Positions 17,679 through 27,433 of a DNA stretch of 64,000 nucleotides are shown one piece after another. A program made the translations under genes and the position numbers. The stretch lies in NCBI RefSeq assembly GCF_004114915.1, contig NZ_CP022219.1, forward strand, positions 2,262,501 through 2,326,500, in the 5' to 3' direction. Each line of letters begins with the position of its first letter. The first letter of the stretch is position 1. This DNA comes from Bradyrhizobium guangxiense. GTDB lineage: Bacteria; Pseudomonadota; Alphaproteobacteria; Rhizobiales; Xanthobacteraceae. The notes under the pieces were generated by a model. That model did not search any database. It had not been told where the DNA came from and saw nothing but the letters and a program-made list of their open reading frames with translations.

Positions 17679-19345
17679 GCGAGGAGTTGCTCAAGATCGA
17701 CGATCTCCACGTCACGTTCTCGACCCGGCGTGGCATGGTCGAGGCGGTGCGCGGAGTGACGCTCTCGGTCGCGAAGGGCGAGATGCTCGGCCTCGTCGGC
17801 GAAAGCGGCTCGGGCAAGTCGGTCACCGGCTTTGCCACGACCCGGCTGCTCGATGCGGCCGGGCGCGTCACCGGCGGCAAGATCCTGTTTCGCGGTCAGG
17901 ACGTGACGAAGCTGCGCGGCGATGACCTCCGTCATCTCCAGGGTGCCGCGATGTCGATGATCTTCCAGAACCCCCGCGCCGCGCTGAACCCGATCCGCGC
18001 GATTGGACTGCAGATCGCGGACGCGATCCTCACTCACAAAAAGATAACGAAGGAGGCCGCGCGCGCCGAGGCGCTGGACCTGTTGCGCGCCGTCCAGATC
18101 CGCGATCCCGAAGCGCGGATGAACGCCTATCCGCATGAGCTCTCGGGGGGCATGTGCCAGCGCGTCATGATCGCGATCGCGATCTCCTGCAATCCCGCGC
18201 TGTTGATCGCGGACGAGCCGACCACCGGCCTCGACGTCACCACCCAGAAAGTGGTGATGGATCTGCTCGCGGACATCGCCGCGGCGCGCGGCATGGCCAC
18301 GATTCTGATCACGCATGATCTCGGCCTCGCGGCGCGCTATTGCCGCCGCATCGCGGTGATGGAGCGCGGCCGCATCGTCGAAGAGGCTGATCCCAGGACG
18401 CTGTTCAGCACGCCCCGGAATGCCTATACGAGGCGGCTGGTTGCGGCATCGCCGACCGCGACGTCCCGTATCGAGGACCTCGTGACGGAGGAGGAACGCG
18501 AGCGCTATGCGGCCGTCATCAGCAAGCCCCGGCCTGAGCTTGCGCACGGCACGCCGCCGCTATTGGAAGTGCGCAAGCTTGCAAAGCGCTTCGACCAGGG
18601 CGCCGCGGCCGTTGCCGATTTCTCGATGACGATGGCCGGCGGCGAGAGCGTCGGGCTCGTCGGTGAATCCGGGTCCGGCAAGAGCACGACGTCGCGGATG
18701 ATCTGCCGGCTGATCGACCCGAGCGAAGGCGACATCGTATTCGCAGGGCATTCGATCGGCCACGTGGCCTCACGCGACTTTCACCGTTCGCCCCTGCGAA
18801 AAGACATCCAGATGGTGTTCCAGGATCCGAACGAGAGCCTCAACCCGCGCTTTACGGCCTTCGATTGTATCGCGCACCCCCTGATGCGGCTCGATGGCAT
18901 GCGCGCGGGCGAGGCTCTGCGCAAACGCGTCGAAGAATGCGCCGAGAAAGTGGGGTTGCCGCAGGACCTGTTGCCGCGTTTTCCGCACCAGCTTTCGGGC
19001 GGCCAGAAGGCCCGCGTCGGCATCGCCCGGGCCATCGCCTGTCGGCCGCGGCTGCTGGTGCTGGACGAGCCGACCGCCGCGCTCGACGTTTCGGTTCAGG
19101 CAGTTGTGCTGCAACTGCTCGACCGCTTGCGGCGCGAGAACGACATCGCGCTGCTGTTCGTCAGCCATGATCTCAACGTGGTGCGCATGCTCTGCGACCG
19201 CACCATCGTGCTGCGCAACGGCGGTATCGTGGAGCAGGGCGAGAGCCGGGCGCTGTTCGACAATCCGAAGACCGACTACACGCGCAAGCTGGTCGAGGCG
19301 ATCCCGCATATCGAGACCGGCGCGATGCTGGCGACGGCGCTTTGA
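17675..19345 (+). CDS. ABC transporter ATP-binding protein, fused DppD-DppF type
   Basis: 556 residues carrying two complete nucleotide-binding domains in one chain. Domain 1 has GLVGESGSGKS, the signature LSGGMCQR and Walker [10 protein letters not shown]. Domain 2 (from about residue 290) has GLVGESGSGKST, LSGGQKAR and LLVLDEPTA. Both Walker lysines are intact. Most Dpp systems use two separate ATPases; fused versions are common in rhizobia. Start ATG 17675 overlaps the permease stop. It completes the first importer (binding protein, two permeases, ATPase). Confidence 0.93.
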   Translation: MSEELLKIDDLHVTFSTRRGMVEAVRGVTLSVAKGEMLGLVGESGSGKSVTGFATTRLLDAAGRVTGGKILFRGQDVTKLRGDDLRHLQGAAMSMIFQNPRAALNPIRAIGLQIADAILTHKKITKEAARAEALDLLRAVQIRDPEARMNAYPHELSGGMCQRVMIAIAISCNPALLIADEPTTGLDVTTQKVVMDLLADIAAARGMATILITHDLGLAARYCRRIAVMERGRIVEEADPRTLFSTPRNAYTRRLVAASPTATSRIEDLVTEEERERYAAVISKPRPELAHGTPPLLEVRKLAKRFDQGAAAVADFSMTMAGGESVGLVGESGSGKSTTSRMICRLIDPSEGDIVFAGHSIGHVASRDFHRSPLRKDIQMVFQDPNESLNPRFTAFDCIAHPLMRLDGMRAGEALRKRVEECAEKVGLPQDLLPRFPHQLSGGQKARVGIARAIACRPRLLVLDEPTAALDVSVQAVVLQLLDRLRRENDIALLFVSHDLNVVRMLCDRTIVLRNGGIVEQGESRALFDNPKTDYTRKLVEAIPHIETGAMLATAL

Positions 19346-19411
19346 GGCCTGGCTTGAAGCTCAAAACCGGCCCAGATCGCAATGAGATCCCGCTGGCGAA
19401 GGGCCGGTTAG

Positions 19412-19426
19412 TGGCATACCATTTGC
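19412..19426 (+). promoter_or_regulatory. sigma-54 (-24/-12) promoter for the second Dpp-type ABC operon
   Basis: TGGCAT, 5 bases, TTGCA: five of six bases match in the -24 box and the -12 box is perfect, at correct spacing. It lies in the 154-base gap before the binding-protein gene; the predicted start is near 19437, 63 bases before ATG 19500. This is the best sigma-54 match in the window. Activator binding sites were not recognised. Confidence 0.65.
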
Positions 19427-19499
19427 AGGCCAATGGGCTCTGGTTTCACCTGCTCTTGGCCAACGATGGCCGGCATCACGGCATTACTGGGAGGACTTC

Positions 19500-21101
19500 A
19501 TGGATCGCAGGACCGTATTGAAGGGACTGGCCGGCGCGGGCGGTCTGGCATTGACCGGCATCTCGGCCCCTGCCATCGCGCAAGGCGCATCCGCGCGGAC
19601 GCTGCGTTTCGTGCCGCAGGCCAATCTCGCCAATTTCGATCCGATCTGGGGCACGCAATATGTCGTGCGCAATGCGGCCGCGATGGTCTGGGACACGCTT
19701 TACGGGATCGACGCGCAGCTGCAGCCGCAGCGCCAGATGGTCGAGTCCGAGGAGACCTCGGACGACGGCAAGATCTGGACGTTCAAGCTGCGCCCGGGTC
19801 TCAAATTCCATGACGGCGAGCCGGTGCTGAGCAAGGACGTCGTTGCGAGCCTGTCGCGTTGGGCCGCGCGCGACCCGATGGGTCTGATGATCCTCGCGAT
19901 CCAGCAGGAACTGACCGCCGTCGACGACCGCACCTTCAAATGGGTCCTGAAGCAGCCCTTCCCGAAAATGCTCTACGCGCTCGCCAAGAACAACGCGCCC
20001 TGTTCCTTCGTCATGCCCGAGCGCATTGCGAAGACCGATCCCTTCAAGCAGATCACCGAGTATGTCGGCTCCGGTCCGATGAAGTTCGCCAAGGGCGAAT
20101 GGGTGCCGGGTGCGAAGGCCGTGTTCGAGAAGTTCGCCGATTACGTGCCGCGCCAGGAGAAGGCGTCGTGGCTCGCGGGCGGCAAGCAGATGCAGCTCGA
20201 TCGCATCGAATGGATCGTGATGCCGGATCCGGCCACCGCTGCCGCGGCGTTGCAGAACGGCGAGGTCGATTGGTGGGAGAACCCGATCGCTGACCTCGTG
20301 CCCGTGCTGAAGAAGAACAAGAACATCAGCGTCGACATCGGCGATCCTCTCGGCAATATCGGCTCCTTCCGCATGAATCATCTGTTCGCACCGTTCAATG
20401 ACGTGCGGGCACGGCGCGCGGTGCTGATGGCGCTCAGCCAGGAAGATTATATGCGCGCGATCGTCGGCGACGATAACGCGCTGTGGAAGCCGCTGCCCGG
20501 CTTCTTCACGCCTGACACGCCTGTTTACAACGAGCTGGGCGGCGAGATCCTCAAGGGCAAGCGCGATTTCGACGCGGCCAAGAAGCTGCTGGCCGAGAGC
20601 GGCTATTCCGGCCAGCCCGTGACCTGCCTCGTGGCGCAGGACCAGCCGATCACCAAGGCGCAAGGAGACGTCACCGCGGATCTGTTGAAGCGGCTTGGCA
20701 TGAATGTCGACTTCGTCGCGACCGATTGGGGCACGGTCGGCTCGCGCCGGGCGCAGAAGACGCCGCCGGGGCAGGGCGGCTGGAACATGTTCCACAGCTG
20801 GCATGCCGGCGCCGATTGCATCACGCCCGCCGCCTACACCGCCATCCGCGCCAATGGCGACAAAGCCTGGTTCGGCTGGCCCAACAGCCCCAATACCGAA
20901 AAGGAGATCACGGGCTGGTTCGAGGCCAAGAATGTCGAAGAGGAAAAGGCTGCGATCGGCAAGGTCAATAAGGCCGCGATCGAGGACGTCGTCTACGCGC
21001 CGACCGGCTTCTTCCTGACGTACACCGCATGGCGCAAGAACGTCTCCGGCATCACCAAGGGGCCGCTGCCGTTCTTCTGGGGCGTGTCGAAGTCCGCATG
21101 A
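19500..21101 (+). CDS. ABC transporter substrate-binding protein, family 5, probably Tat-exported
   Basis: 533-residue periplasmic solute-binding protein. The N-terminus MDRRTVLKGLAGAGG fits the twin-arginine motif (RR-x-x-L-K), followed by a mild hydrophobic stretch and an AIAQGA cleavage region. The mature body has the SBP_bac_5 pattern (WTFKLRPGLKFHDGEPVLSKDV shortened in places; RRAVLMALSQEDYM). Tat export would imply folding in the cytoplasm, unlike the first system's Sec-type binding protein. GGAGG lies just before the ATG. It heads a five-gene importer operon. Confidence 0.9.
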   Translation: MDRRTVLKGLAGAGGLALTGISAPAIAQGASARTLRFVPQANLANFDPIWGTQYVVRNAAAMVWDTLYGIDAQLQPQRQMVESEETSDDGKIWTFKLRPGLKFHDGEPVLSKDVVASLSRWAARDPMGLMILAIQQELTAVDDRTFKWVLKQPFPKMLYALAKNNAPCSFVMPERIAKTDPFKQITEYVGSGPMKFAKGEWVPGAKAVFEKFADYVPRQEKASWLAGGKQMQLDRIEWIVMPDPATAAAALQNGEVDWWENPIADLVPVLKKNKNISVDIGDPLGNIGSFRMNHLFAPFNDVRARRAVLMALSQEDYMRAIVGDDNALWKPLPGFFTPDTPVYNELGGEILKGKRDFDAAKKLLAESGYSGQPVTCLVAQDQPITKAQGDVTADLLKRLGMNVDFVATDWGTVGSRRAQKTPPGQGGWNMFHSWHAGADCITPAAYTAIRANGDKAWFGWPNSPNTEKEITGWFEAKNVEEEKAAIGKVNKAAIEDVVYAPTGFFLTYTAWRKNVSGITKGPLPFFWGVSKSA

Positions 21102-21118
21102 TCGCGCGTTGAGGCCAG

Positions 21119-22060
21119 ATGCTCTCCTACATCCTCCGGCGCATCGCCGCGACCTTGCCGGTCATGGCCATCGTCGCGCTGTTCGTGTTCAGCCTGCTCT
21201 ACATCGCGCCGGGTGATCCGGCCGTGGTGATCGCGGGCGATCAGGCAAGCCCGGAGGATGTGGAGCGCATCCGCCAGAGCCTCGGCCTCGACCGGCCCTT
21301 CCTGGTCCAGTTCGGAAGCTGGGTCTGGCGTATCCTGCACGGCGACCTCGGCACCTCGATCTTCACCAACCTGCCGGTCTCGGCGATGATCGGGCAGCGT
21401 CTCGGACCGACGCTGTCGCTGATGATGGTCACGCTGTTGCTGACGATCGTGGTGGCGGTGCCGCTCGGCGTGGTGGCGGCCTGGAAGGCAGGCAGCCTGA
21501 TCGACCGTATCATCATGGGCTTTGCCGTGTTCGGCTTCTCACTGCCCGTCTTCGTGGTCGGCTACATGCTCGCCTACATCTTCGCGCTCGAGCTCGAATG
21601 GCTGCCGGTGCAGGGCTATACGCCGCTCAGCGCGGGCTTCTGGCCGTGGCTGGAGAATTTGATCCTGCCCGCGATCGCGCTCGGCTGCGTCTACATCGCC
21701 CTGGTCGCGCGCATCACCCGCGCCGCCATGCTCGAAGTGCTGCAGCAGGACTATATCCGCACCGCCAAGGCCAAAGGCCTCGGGCAGGGCGGCATCCTGT
21801 TCATTCACGCGCTGAAGAACGCGGCGGTGCCGATCGTGACCGTGATCGGGATAGGCATCGCGCTCCTGATCGGCGGCGCGGTCGTCACCGAGAGCGTGTT
21901 CGCGATCCCCGGTCTTGGCCGGCTCACGATCGATGCGATCCTGCGCCGCGACTATCCCGTCATCCAGGGCATCGTGCTGCTGTTCAGCTTCGTCTACGTC
22001 CTCGTCAATCTGATGATCGACGTCATTTACACGCTCGTTGACCCGAGGATCCGCTATTGA
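21119..22060 (+). CDS. ABC transporter permease, DppB/OppB type (second system)
   Basis: 313 residues, BPD_transp_1 family. Starts MLSYILRRIAATLPVMAIV with the first membrane segment, then YIAPGDPAVVIAGD. The EAA loop is DYIRTAKAKGLGQGG. It has the expected length for DppB. It begins 17 bases after the binding-protein stop and overlaps the next gene by 4 bases. Works with the following permease as the membrane channel. Confidence 0.92.
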   Translation: MLSYILRRIAATLPVMAIVALFVFSLLYIAPGDPAVVIAGDQASPEDVERIRQSLGLDRPFLVQFGSWVWRILHGDLGTSIFTNLPVSAMIGQRLGPTLSLMMVTLLLTIVVAVPLGVVAAWKAGSLIDRIIMGFAVFGFSLPVFVVGYMLAYIFALELEWLPVQGYTPLSAGFWPWLENLILPAIALGCVYIALVARITRAAMLEVLQQDYIRTAKAKGLGQGGILFIHALKNAAVPIVTVIGIGIALLIGGAVVTESVFAIPGLGRLTIDAILRRDYPVIQGIVLLFSFVYVLVNLMIDVIYTLVDPRIRY

Positions 22061-22980
22061 CCGACACCGCCGTCAATCCGCAATCGATGCCGGCCGGGCT
22101 CGTCCTCGCGCCGCAACTGCCTGAGATTCTGCGGCCGGTCACGATCCGGCGCGGCTTCATCGGATTTTTGCGCGGCCATCCCACCGTCGCGATCGGTGGC
22201 GCGATGCTGCTGATCCTGGTCCTGATCGCGGTGTTCGCGCCCTATCTCGGAACGGTCGATCCGACCGCGCTCGCGCCCGCCAAGCGCACGCGCGCACCGT
22301 CCGCGGATTTCTGGTTCGGCACCGACGTGCTCGGCCGCGACATCTATTCGCGCGTTCTTTATGGCGCGCGGGTCTCGCTCACGGTCGGCCTGTCGGTTGC
22401 GATCTTCGCGTCCGCGGCGGGGCTGGCCATCGGTATGGTCTCCGGCTTCATCCGCTGGGCCGACGGCATCCTGATGCGCTTCATGGACGGCTTGATGTCG
22501 ACCCCGCCGATCCTGCTGGCGATCGCGCTGATGGCGCTGACTCGCGGCAGCGTCGGCAACGTGATCCTGGCGATCACCGTTGCCGAGATCCCGCGCGTTT
22601 CGCGTCTCGTCCGCAGCGTGGTGCTGTCGCTGCGTGAGCAGCCCTATGTGGATGCCGCCGTGGCCTGCGGCACGCGGACGCCGATGATCATCCTGCGCCA
22701 CATCCTGCCGAACACGGTTGCGCCGATGCTGGTGCAGGCGACCTATATCTGCGCGAGCGCCATGATCACGGAGGCGATCCTGTCCTTCATCGGCGCCGGC
22801 ACGCCACCGACCATTCCATCCTGGGGCAACATCATGGCCGAGGGCCGCGCGCTGTGGCAGGGCAAGCCCTACATCGTGTTCTTTCCGGCGGCGTTCCTGT
22901 CCGTCACCGTGCTCGCTGTGAATCTTCTCGGCGACGGCCTTCGCGATGCGCTCGACCCGCGCATGGCCAAGAGTCTGTGA
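22057..22980 (+). CDS. ABC transporter permease, DppC/OppC type (second system)
   Basis: 307 residues if translation starts at TTG 22057, which overlaps the previous stop (TTGA). ATG 22087 would give a 297-residue product and is a reasonable alternative. An N-terminal membrane segment ([19 protein letters not shown]) is followed by [16 protein letters not shown], the OppC marker. The EAA-type loop is [14 protein letters not shown] and the C-terminus is [14 protein letters not shown]. Forms a heterodimer with the 21119-22060 product. Confidence 0.9.
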   Translation: MTDTAVNPQSMPAGLVLAPQLPEILRPVTIRRGFIGFLRGHPTVAIGGAMLLILVLIAVFAPYLGTVDPTALAPAKRTRAPSADFWFGTDVLGRDIYSRVLYGARVSLTVGLSVAIFASAAGLAIGMVSGFIRWADGILMRFMDGLMSTPPILLAIALMALTRGSVGNVILAITVAEIPRVSRLVRSVVLSLREQPYVDAAVACGTRTPMIILRHILPNTVAPMLVQATYICASAMITEAILSFIGAGTPPTIPSWGNIMAEGRALWQGKPYIVFFPAAFLSVTVLAVNLLGDGLRDALDPRMAKSL

Positions 22981-23011
22981 TGTTGGCTGTGATGGATCGA
23001 GGCTGATAGCG

Positions 23012-23997
<986 letters not shown>

Positions 23998-24001
<4 letters not shown>

Positions 24002-24990
24002 GTCCTCCGCTGCTCCAGGTCAACGACCTCAAGAAGCACTTTCCGGTCACGGGCGGCCTGTTCAACCGCAAGTCCGAATTCGTCTATGCGGTCGACGGCG
24101 TGTCCTTCGAGATCGCGCGCGGCGAGACGTTGTCGCTGGTCGGCGAATCCGGCTGCGGCAAGTCGACGGTCGGCCGCGCCATCCTGCGGCTGTTCGACAT
24201 CACCGCGGGGCAGGTGATCCTCGACGGCCAGCGCATCGACGATGCCGCGCCAGGCACGATGCGCCAGATGCGCCGCCGTGTGCAGGTGGTGTTTCAGGAT
24301 CCGTTCTCGAGCCTCAATCCGCGCATGCGCGTGCGCGACATCCTGGCCGAACCGATCCGGAATTTCGGCCTCGCCAAGTCGGCGGAAGACCTCGAAGTGC
24401 GTGTCACGTCGCTGATGGACACTGTGCGCCTGCCGCGAGAGGCGCTGAACCGAAGGCCACACGAGTTCTCCGGCGGCCAACGTCAGCGCATCGGCATTGC
24501 ACGCGCGCTCGCGGCCGAGCCCGAGCTGATCGTGTGCGACGAGGCAGTCTCGGCGCTCGACGTCTCGGTCAAGGCGCAGATCGTCAATCTCCTGCAGGAC
24601 CTCCAGCGCGAACTCGGCCTCGCGCTTCTGTTCATCAGCCACGACCTCGCGATCGTCGAGCACATGACCCACCGCGTCGCGGTGATGTATCTCGGCAAGA
24701 TCGTGGAGGTCGCGCCGCGCCGCGAGATCTTTGCGGCACCCAAGCACCCCTATACCAAGGCGCTGCTGTCCGCAGTGCCGCTGCCCGAGCCGGGTGCTCA
24801 GCGAAATCCGATCATCCTCAAGGGCGATGTGCCGAGCCCGATCAATCCGCCGAAGGGGTGCCGCTTTCACACCCGCTGCCCACTCGTCTTCGACCGCTGC
24901 CGGGTCGAGGAGCCGACACTCCGCGCGGTGGGAACCGAGCAGTGGGTGGCCTGTCACCTCGATGAAGGGACGGCTGCGACGAGAAGCTAA
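23998..24990 (+). CDS. ABC transporter ATP-binding protein, DppF/OppF type
   Basis: 330 residues. Walker A is [12 protein letters not shown], the signature is FSGGQRQR, Walker B is LIVCDEAVS (an Ala replaces the usual Pro of DEP) and the switch is LFISHDLA. The C-terminal [11 protein letters not shown] cysteine motif matches the oligopeptide ATPase extension. It ends the second importer; a strong hairpin terminator follows 31 bases downstream. Confidence 0.93.
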
Positions 24991-25021
24991 GAGCGGGATT
25001 GACGCCGGAAATTCCCAAGCA

Positions 25022-25057
25022 AAAACAACCCCATTCTACTGTGCATGGGGTTGTTTT
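25022..25057. terminator. bidirectional rho-independent terminator between convergent operons
   Basis: A perfect 13-base-pair inverted repeat (25022-25034 with 25045-25057, arm AAAACAACCCCAT) encloses a 10-base loop. The arms end in A4 and T4, so either transcript would make a G/C-rich stem followed by a U-run. It sits between the stop of the rightward ABC operon (24990) and the stop of the leftward operon (25080), so it probably ends both. Confidence 0.9.
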
Positions 25058-25079
25058 CGCACTTTTGACTGGGGCGGCC

Positions 25080-25367
25080 TCAACCCTGCCGGCGCAGGAA
25101 GCCGGTGATCGTGATCTTTTCCCAGATCCCGGCCGCGGCAAAGGGATCGGCGCGATTGAAGGCTTCGACCTCGCTACGGCTGGGCGCCTCGATCAGGAAC
25201 AGGCTGCCGATCATGGTTGCGCCGTCGTCGGAGACGAGCGGTCCCGACATCACGATCTTGACGCCGAAGCGCGAGGTGTCGCTCAGGAATGCCTTGTGGG
25301 CATCGTAATTGGCGAGCCTGGTTGGCAGCGCACCGGCGCGGTCGATGGCGTGAATGGCGAACAGCAT
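25080..25367 (-). CDS. YciI-family protein (possible lyase/dehydrochlorinase-like enzyme)
   Basis: 95-residue YCII-domain protein (ferredoxin-like fold dimer). It has the early His/Asp pair (H6, D9 in AIHAIDRAG), a second histidine in YDAHKAF and the segment VMSGPLVSDDG, which is usual for the family. A characterised relative, TftG, removes HCl from 5-chloro-hydroxyquinol in the Burkholderia 2,4,5-T pathway, upstream of a hydroxyquinol dioxygenase and maleylacetate reductase. Both of those enzymes occur in this operon. A similar role here is an inference; YciI proteins are diverse. It is the last gene of the leftward operon. Confidence 0.8.
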   Translation of the reverse strand: MLFAIHAIDRAGALPTRLANYDAHKAFLSDTSRFGVKIVMSGPLVSDDGATMIGSLFLIEAPSRSEVEAFNRADPFAAAGIWEKITITGFLRRQG

Positions 25368-25398
25368 GGTGATCTCCGTTTCTTGGCTTTCGTTCTTG

Positions 25399-25422
25399 GG
25401 ACGGCCGCTGTGGCGGCCGTCC
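25399..25422 (-). other. GC-rich intercistronic hairpin downstream of the sugar-type binding-protein gene
   Basis: A perfect 10-base-pair stem (arm GGACGGCCGC) with a 4-base loop, between the binding-protein stop (25440) and the YciI start (25367). No U-run follows on the minus strand, so full termination is unlikely. Such hairpins often protect the 3' end of abundant binding-protein mRNA or cause partial termination. Confidence 0.6.
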
Positions 25423-25439
25423 GGATGTGAGGGGTGGAT

Positions 25440-26414
25440 TTACTTGGCGCCGAGCTTGCCGGCGTCCTCGAAGGTCGGGCAGGTGCGCTGCTCCAGCGGC
25501 ACGTCGAACGGCTGATAATTGTCCTTGGTGATGACGGTGGGCTTAAGCACGATCTCGGCGATCACAGGCTGGTTGCGCAAGGCGCGGATCGCCATCATGG
25601 TGCCGAGGCAGCCTTGCGCAAAGCCGTTGTAGTCGCCGCTGGCGAGCAGCTTGCCGGATTTGATCGCGTCGATCGCCTCCTTGGTGCCGTTGATGCCGAT
25701 CACCTGCGCCTTGCGGTTGGCGCCGTCGAGCGCCTCGATCGCGCCGACCGCCATGGCGTCGTTGGCGGCCAGCACGCCGTCGATCTGCGCATTCGACTGC
25801 ATCAGGTTCTCCATGACCTGGAGCGCCTGGAGCCGCTGGTAGTTGCCGGGCTGCGAGGCCAAGAGCTTGGCGCCGGGCGCTTCCTTCAGCGCGTCGTTAA
25901 AGCCGCGCACGCGGTCGACATTGGTGAGCGAGCCCTTGACGCCCTCGATGATGACGATGTTGCCCTTGCCGCCGAGCGTCTTGAGCAGGAAGCGCGCAGT
26001 CTCGAGCCCGAGGCTGTAATCATCGGCGCCGACGAAGGACAGGAACTTGCCGCCGGCGGAACGGTCGGTGATGTTGACGACGGGGATCTTGGCTTCGTTG
26101 ATCTTCTCGACTCCAGGCACCATCGCCTTGTAGTCGACCGGGGTGAACACGATCGCGCTCGGCTTCTTCACCACGACGTCCTCGATCTGGCTGAGCTGCT
26201 CGGGGATCGAATCCGGCTTGGTCGGGATGTACTGCAGCGTCTTGGCGTTCAGCGTCTTCGCCATGTTGTCGGCGCCGACCCGCACCGTCTGGAAGAACGG
26301 GTTGGTCTGGTTCTTGGTGAAGACGGCGATGGTCTCGCCGTCGGCGCGCGCCTGGCTGGTGAACGCCGCCGCCATCAGCAGCGGCAGCGCGAGATAGCCC
26401 AGTTTCCGTGTCAT
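25440..26414 (-). CDS. sugar-type ABC transporter substrate-binding protein (RbsB/Peripla_BP_4 family)
   Basis: 324 residues from ATG 26414, preceded by GGAGGCAAC. The Sec signal peptide ends near AFTSQARAD. The mature protein starts ETIAVFTKNQTNPFFQTV, the standard opening strand of ribose/Lsr-type binding proteins. Later motifs are FVGADDYSLG and VLAANDAMAVGAIEAL. The family binds pentoses, AI-2, polyols and some non-sugars. Genes for two permeases and an ATPase lie upstream in the same operon. Placement in a hydroxyquinol operon suggests a ligand that feeds that pathway. Confidence 0.9.
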   Translation of the reverse strand: MTRKLGYLALPLLMAAAFTSQARADGETIAVFTKNQTNPFFQTVRVGADNMAKTLNAKTLQYIPTKPDSIPEQLSQIEDVVVKKPSAIVFTPVDYKAMVPGVEKINEAKIPVVNITDRSAGGKFLSFVGADDYSLGLETARFLLKTLGGKGNIVIIEGVKGSLTNVDRVRGFNDALKEAPGAKLLASQPGNYQRLQALQVMENLMQSNAQIDGVLAANDAMAVGAIEALDGANRKAQVIGINGTKEAIDAIKSGKLLASGDYNGFAQGCLGTMMAIRALRNQPVIAEIVLKPTVITKDNYQPFDVPLEQRTCPTFEDAGKLGAK

Positions 26415-26455
26415 GTTGCCTCCATCCCTCATTTTGCTTGTTGGATTGCTAGAAC

Positions 26456-27433
26456 TCATTGCGCGCGGCGGCGGGTCTTCATGTCGAGCCAGACCGCGAG
26501 AATGACGATGATGCCTGTCACCAGCGGCTGCCAGTTGGCGCTGACCGAGAGCAGGTTCATGCCGTTCAGCACCAGCGTCAGGATCAGCGCGCCGATGAAG
26601 GTGCCGAACACGGTGCCAACGCCGCCGAACAGCGAGGTGCCGCCGATCAGCACCGCCGCGATCGCGGGCAGCGTCAGGCTCTCGCCGATGTCGGCCTCGG
26701 CCGAATTGAGTCGCGACAGGAAGATGATCGAGGCGAGCCCCGCCATGATGCCGGAGACGGCATAGACCAACAGCAGGCGCCGCGCGACCGGAATGCCTGA
26801 TAGCCGGGCCGCGACCGGGTTGGCGCCGATCGCATAGATCTCCTGGCCCCAGATCGTGCGCTGTGCGAACAGCGTTCCGATCCCGAGGAACACCAGGAGC
26901 AGATAGACCGGGATCGGCAGGCCGAACAGATAGCCGCTGCCGATCTGGCGGAAGCCGGCCGGAAAGCCGTGCAGCGTCTCGCCCGCCATGTACCAATAGG
27001 TCAGGCCGTTCAGCACCCAGAGCATGCCATAGGTGGCGATGAAGGAGGGGATGCGCAGCGCGGTGACCATGATGCCGTTGAGCAGGCCGACGATGCCGCC
27101 GCAGGCAAGCCCGGTCAGGATGCCGAGCGCCGGCGAGCCGGTCTTGTGGATCACGGTGCCGGCGATGCAGGCCGACAGCGCGACATTGGCGCCGACGGAG
27201 AGATCGAGGCCGGCCGTCAGCACCACCAGCGTCAGGCCGGAGGCGATGAAGAAGGTCAGGCTCGCCTGCCTCAGCACATTGAGGATGTTGCCGAGGCTCA
27301 GGAAGGAATCGCTGAGCACGGCGAGCACGGCGCAGATCAGGAATGCCGCGAGCAGGCGATAGAACAGCTGGATCGCATCCTGCGACAGGAAGGAGCGGGG
27401 CGGCATCATCGCCTCTTTGGTGATGTCGGTCAT
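26456..27433 (-). CDS. ABC transporter permease, RbsC/LsrD-like (second permease)
   Basis: 325-residue BPD_transp_2 membrane protein with about eight to ten hydrophobic segments. Family markers are LTLVVLTAGLDLSVGANVAL and the C-terminal VLIGGTSLFGGVGTVFGTFIGA. It overlaps the preceding permease gene by 4 bases (27430-27433). Because the operon has two non-identical permeases, the channel is probably a heterodimer. Confidence 0.92.
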   Translation of the reverse strand: MTDITKEAMMPPRSFLSQDAIQLFYRLLAAFLICAVLAVLSDSFLSLGNILNVLRQASLTFFIASGLTLVVLTAGLDLSVGANVALSACIAGTVIHKTGSPALGILTGLACGGIVGLLNGIMVTALRIPSFIATYGMLWVLNGLTYWYMAGETLHGFPAGFRQIGSGYLFGLPIPVYLLLVFLGIGTLFAQRTIWGQEIYAIGANPVAARLSGIPVARRLLLVYAVSGIMAGLASIIFLSRLNSAEADIGESLTLPAIAAVLIGGTSLFGGVGTVFGTFIGALILTLVLNGMNLLSVSANWQPLVTGIIVILAVWLDMKTRRRAQ

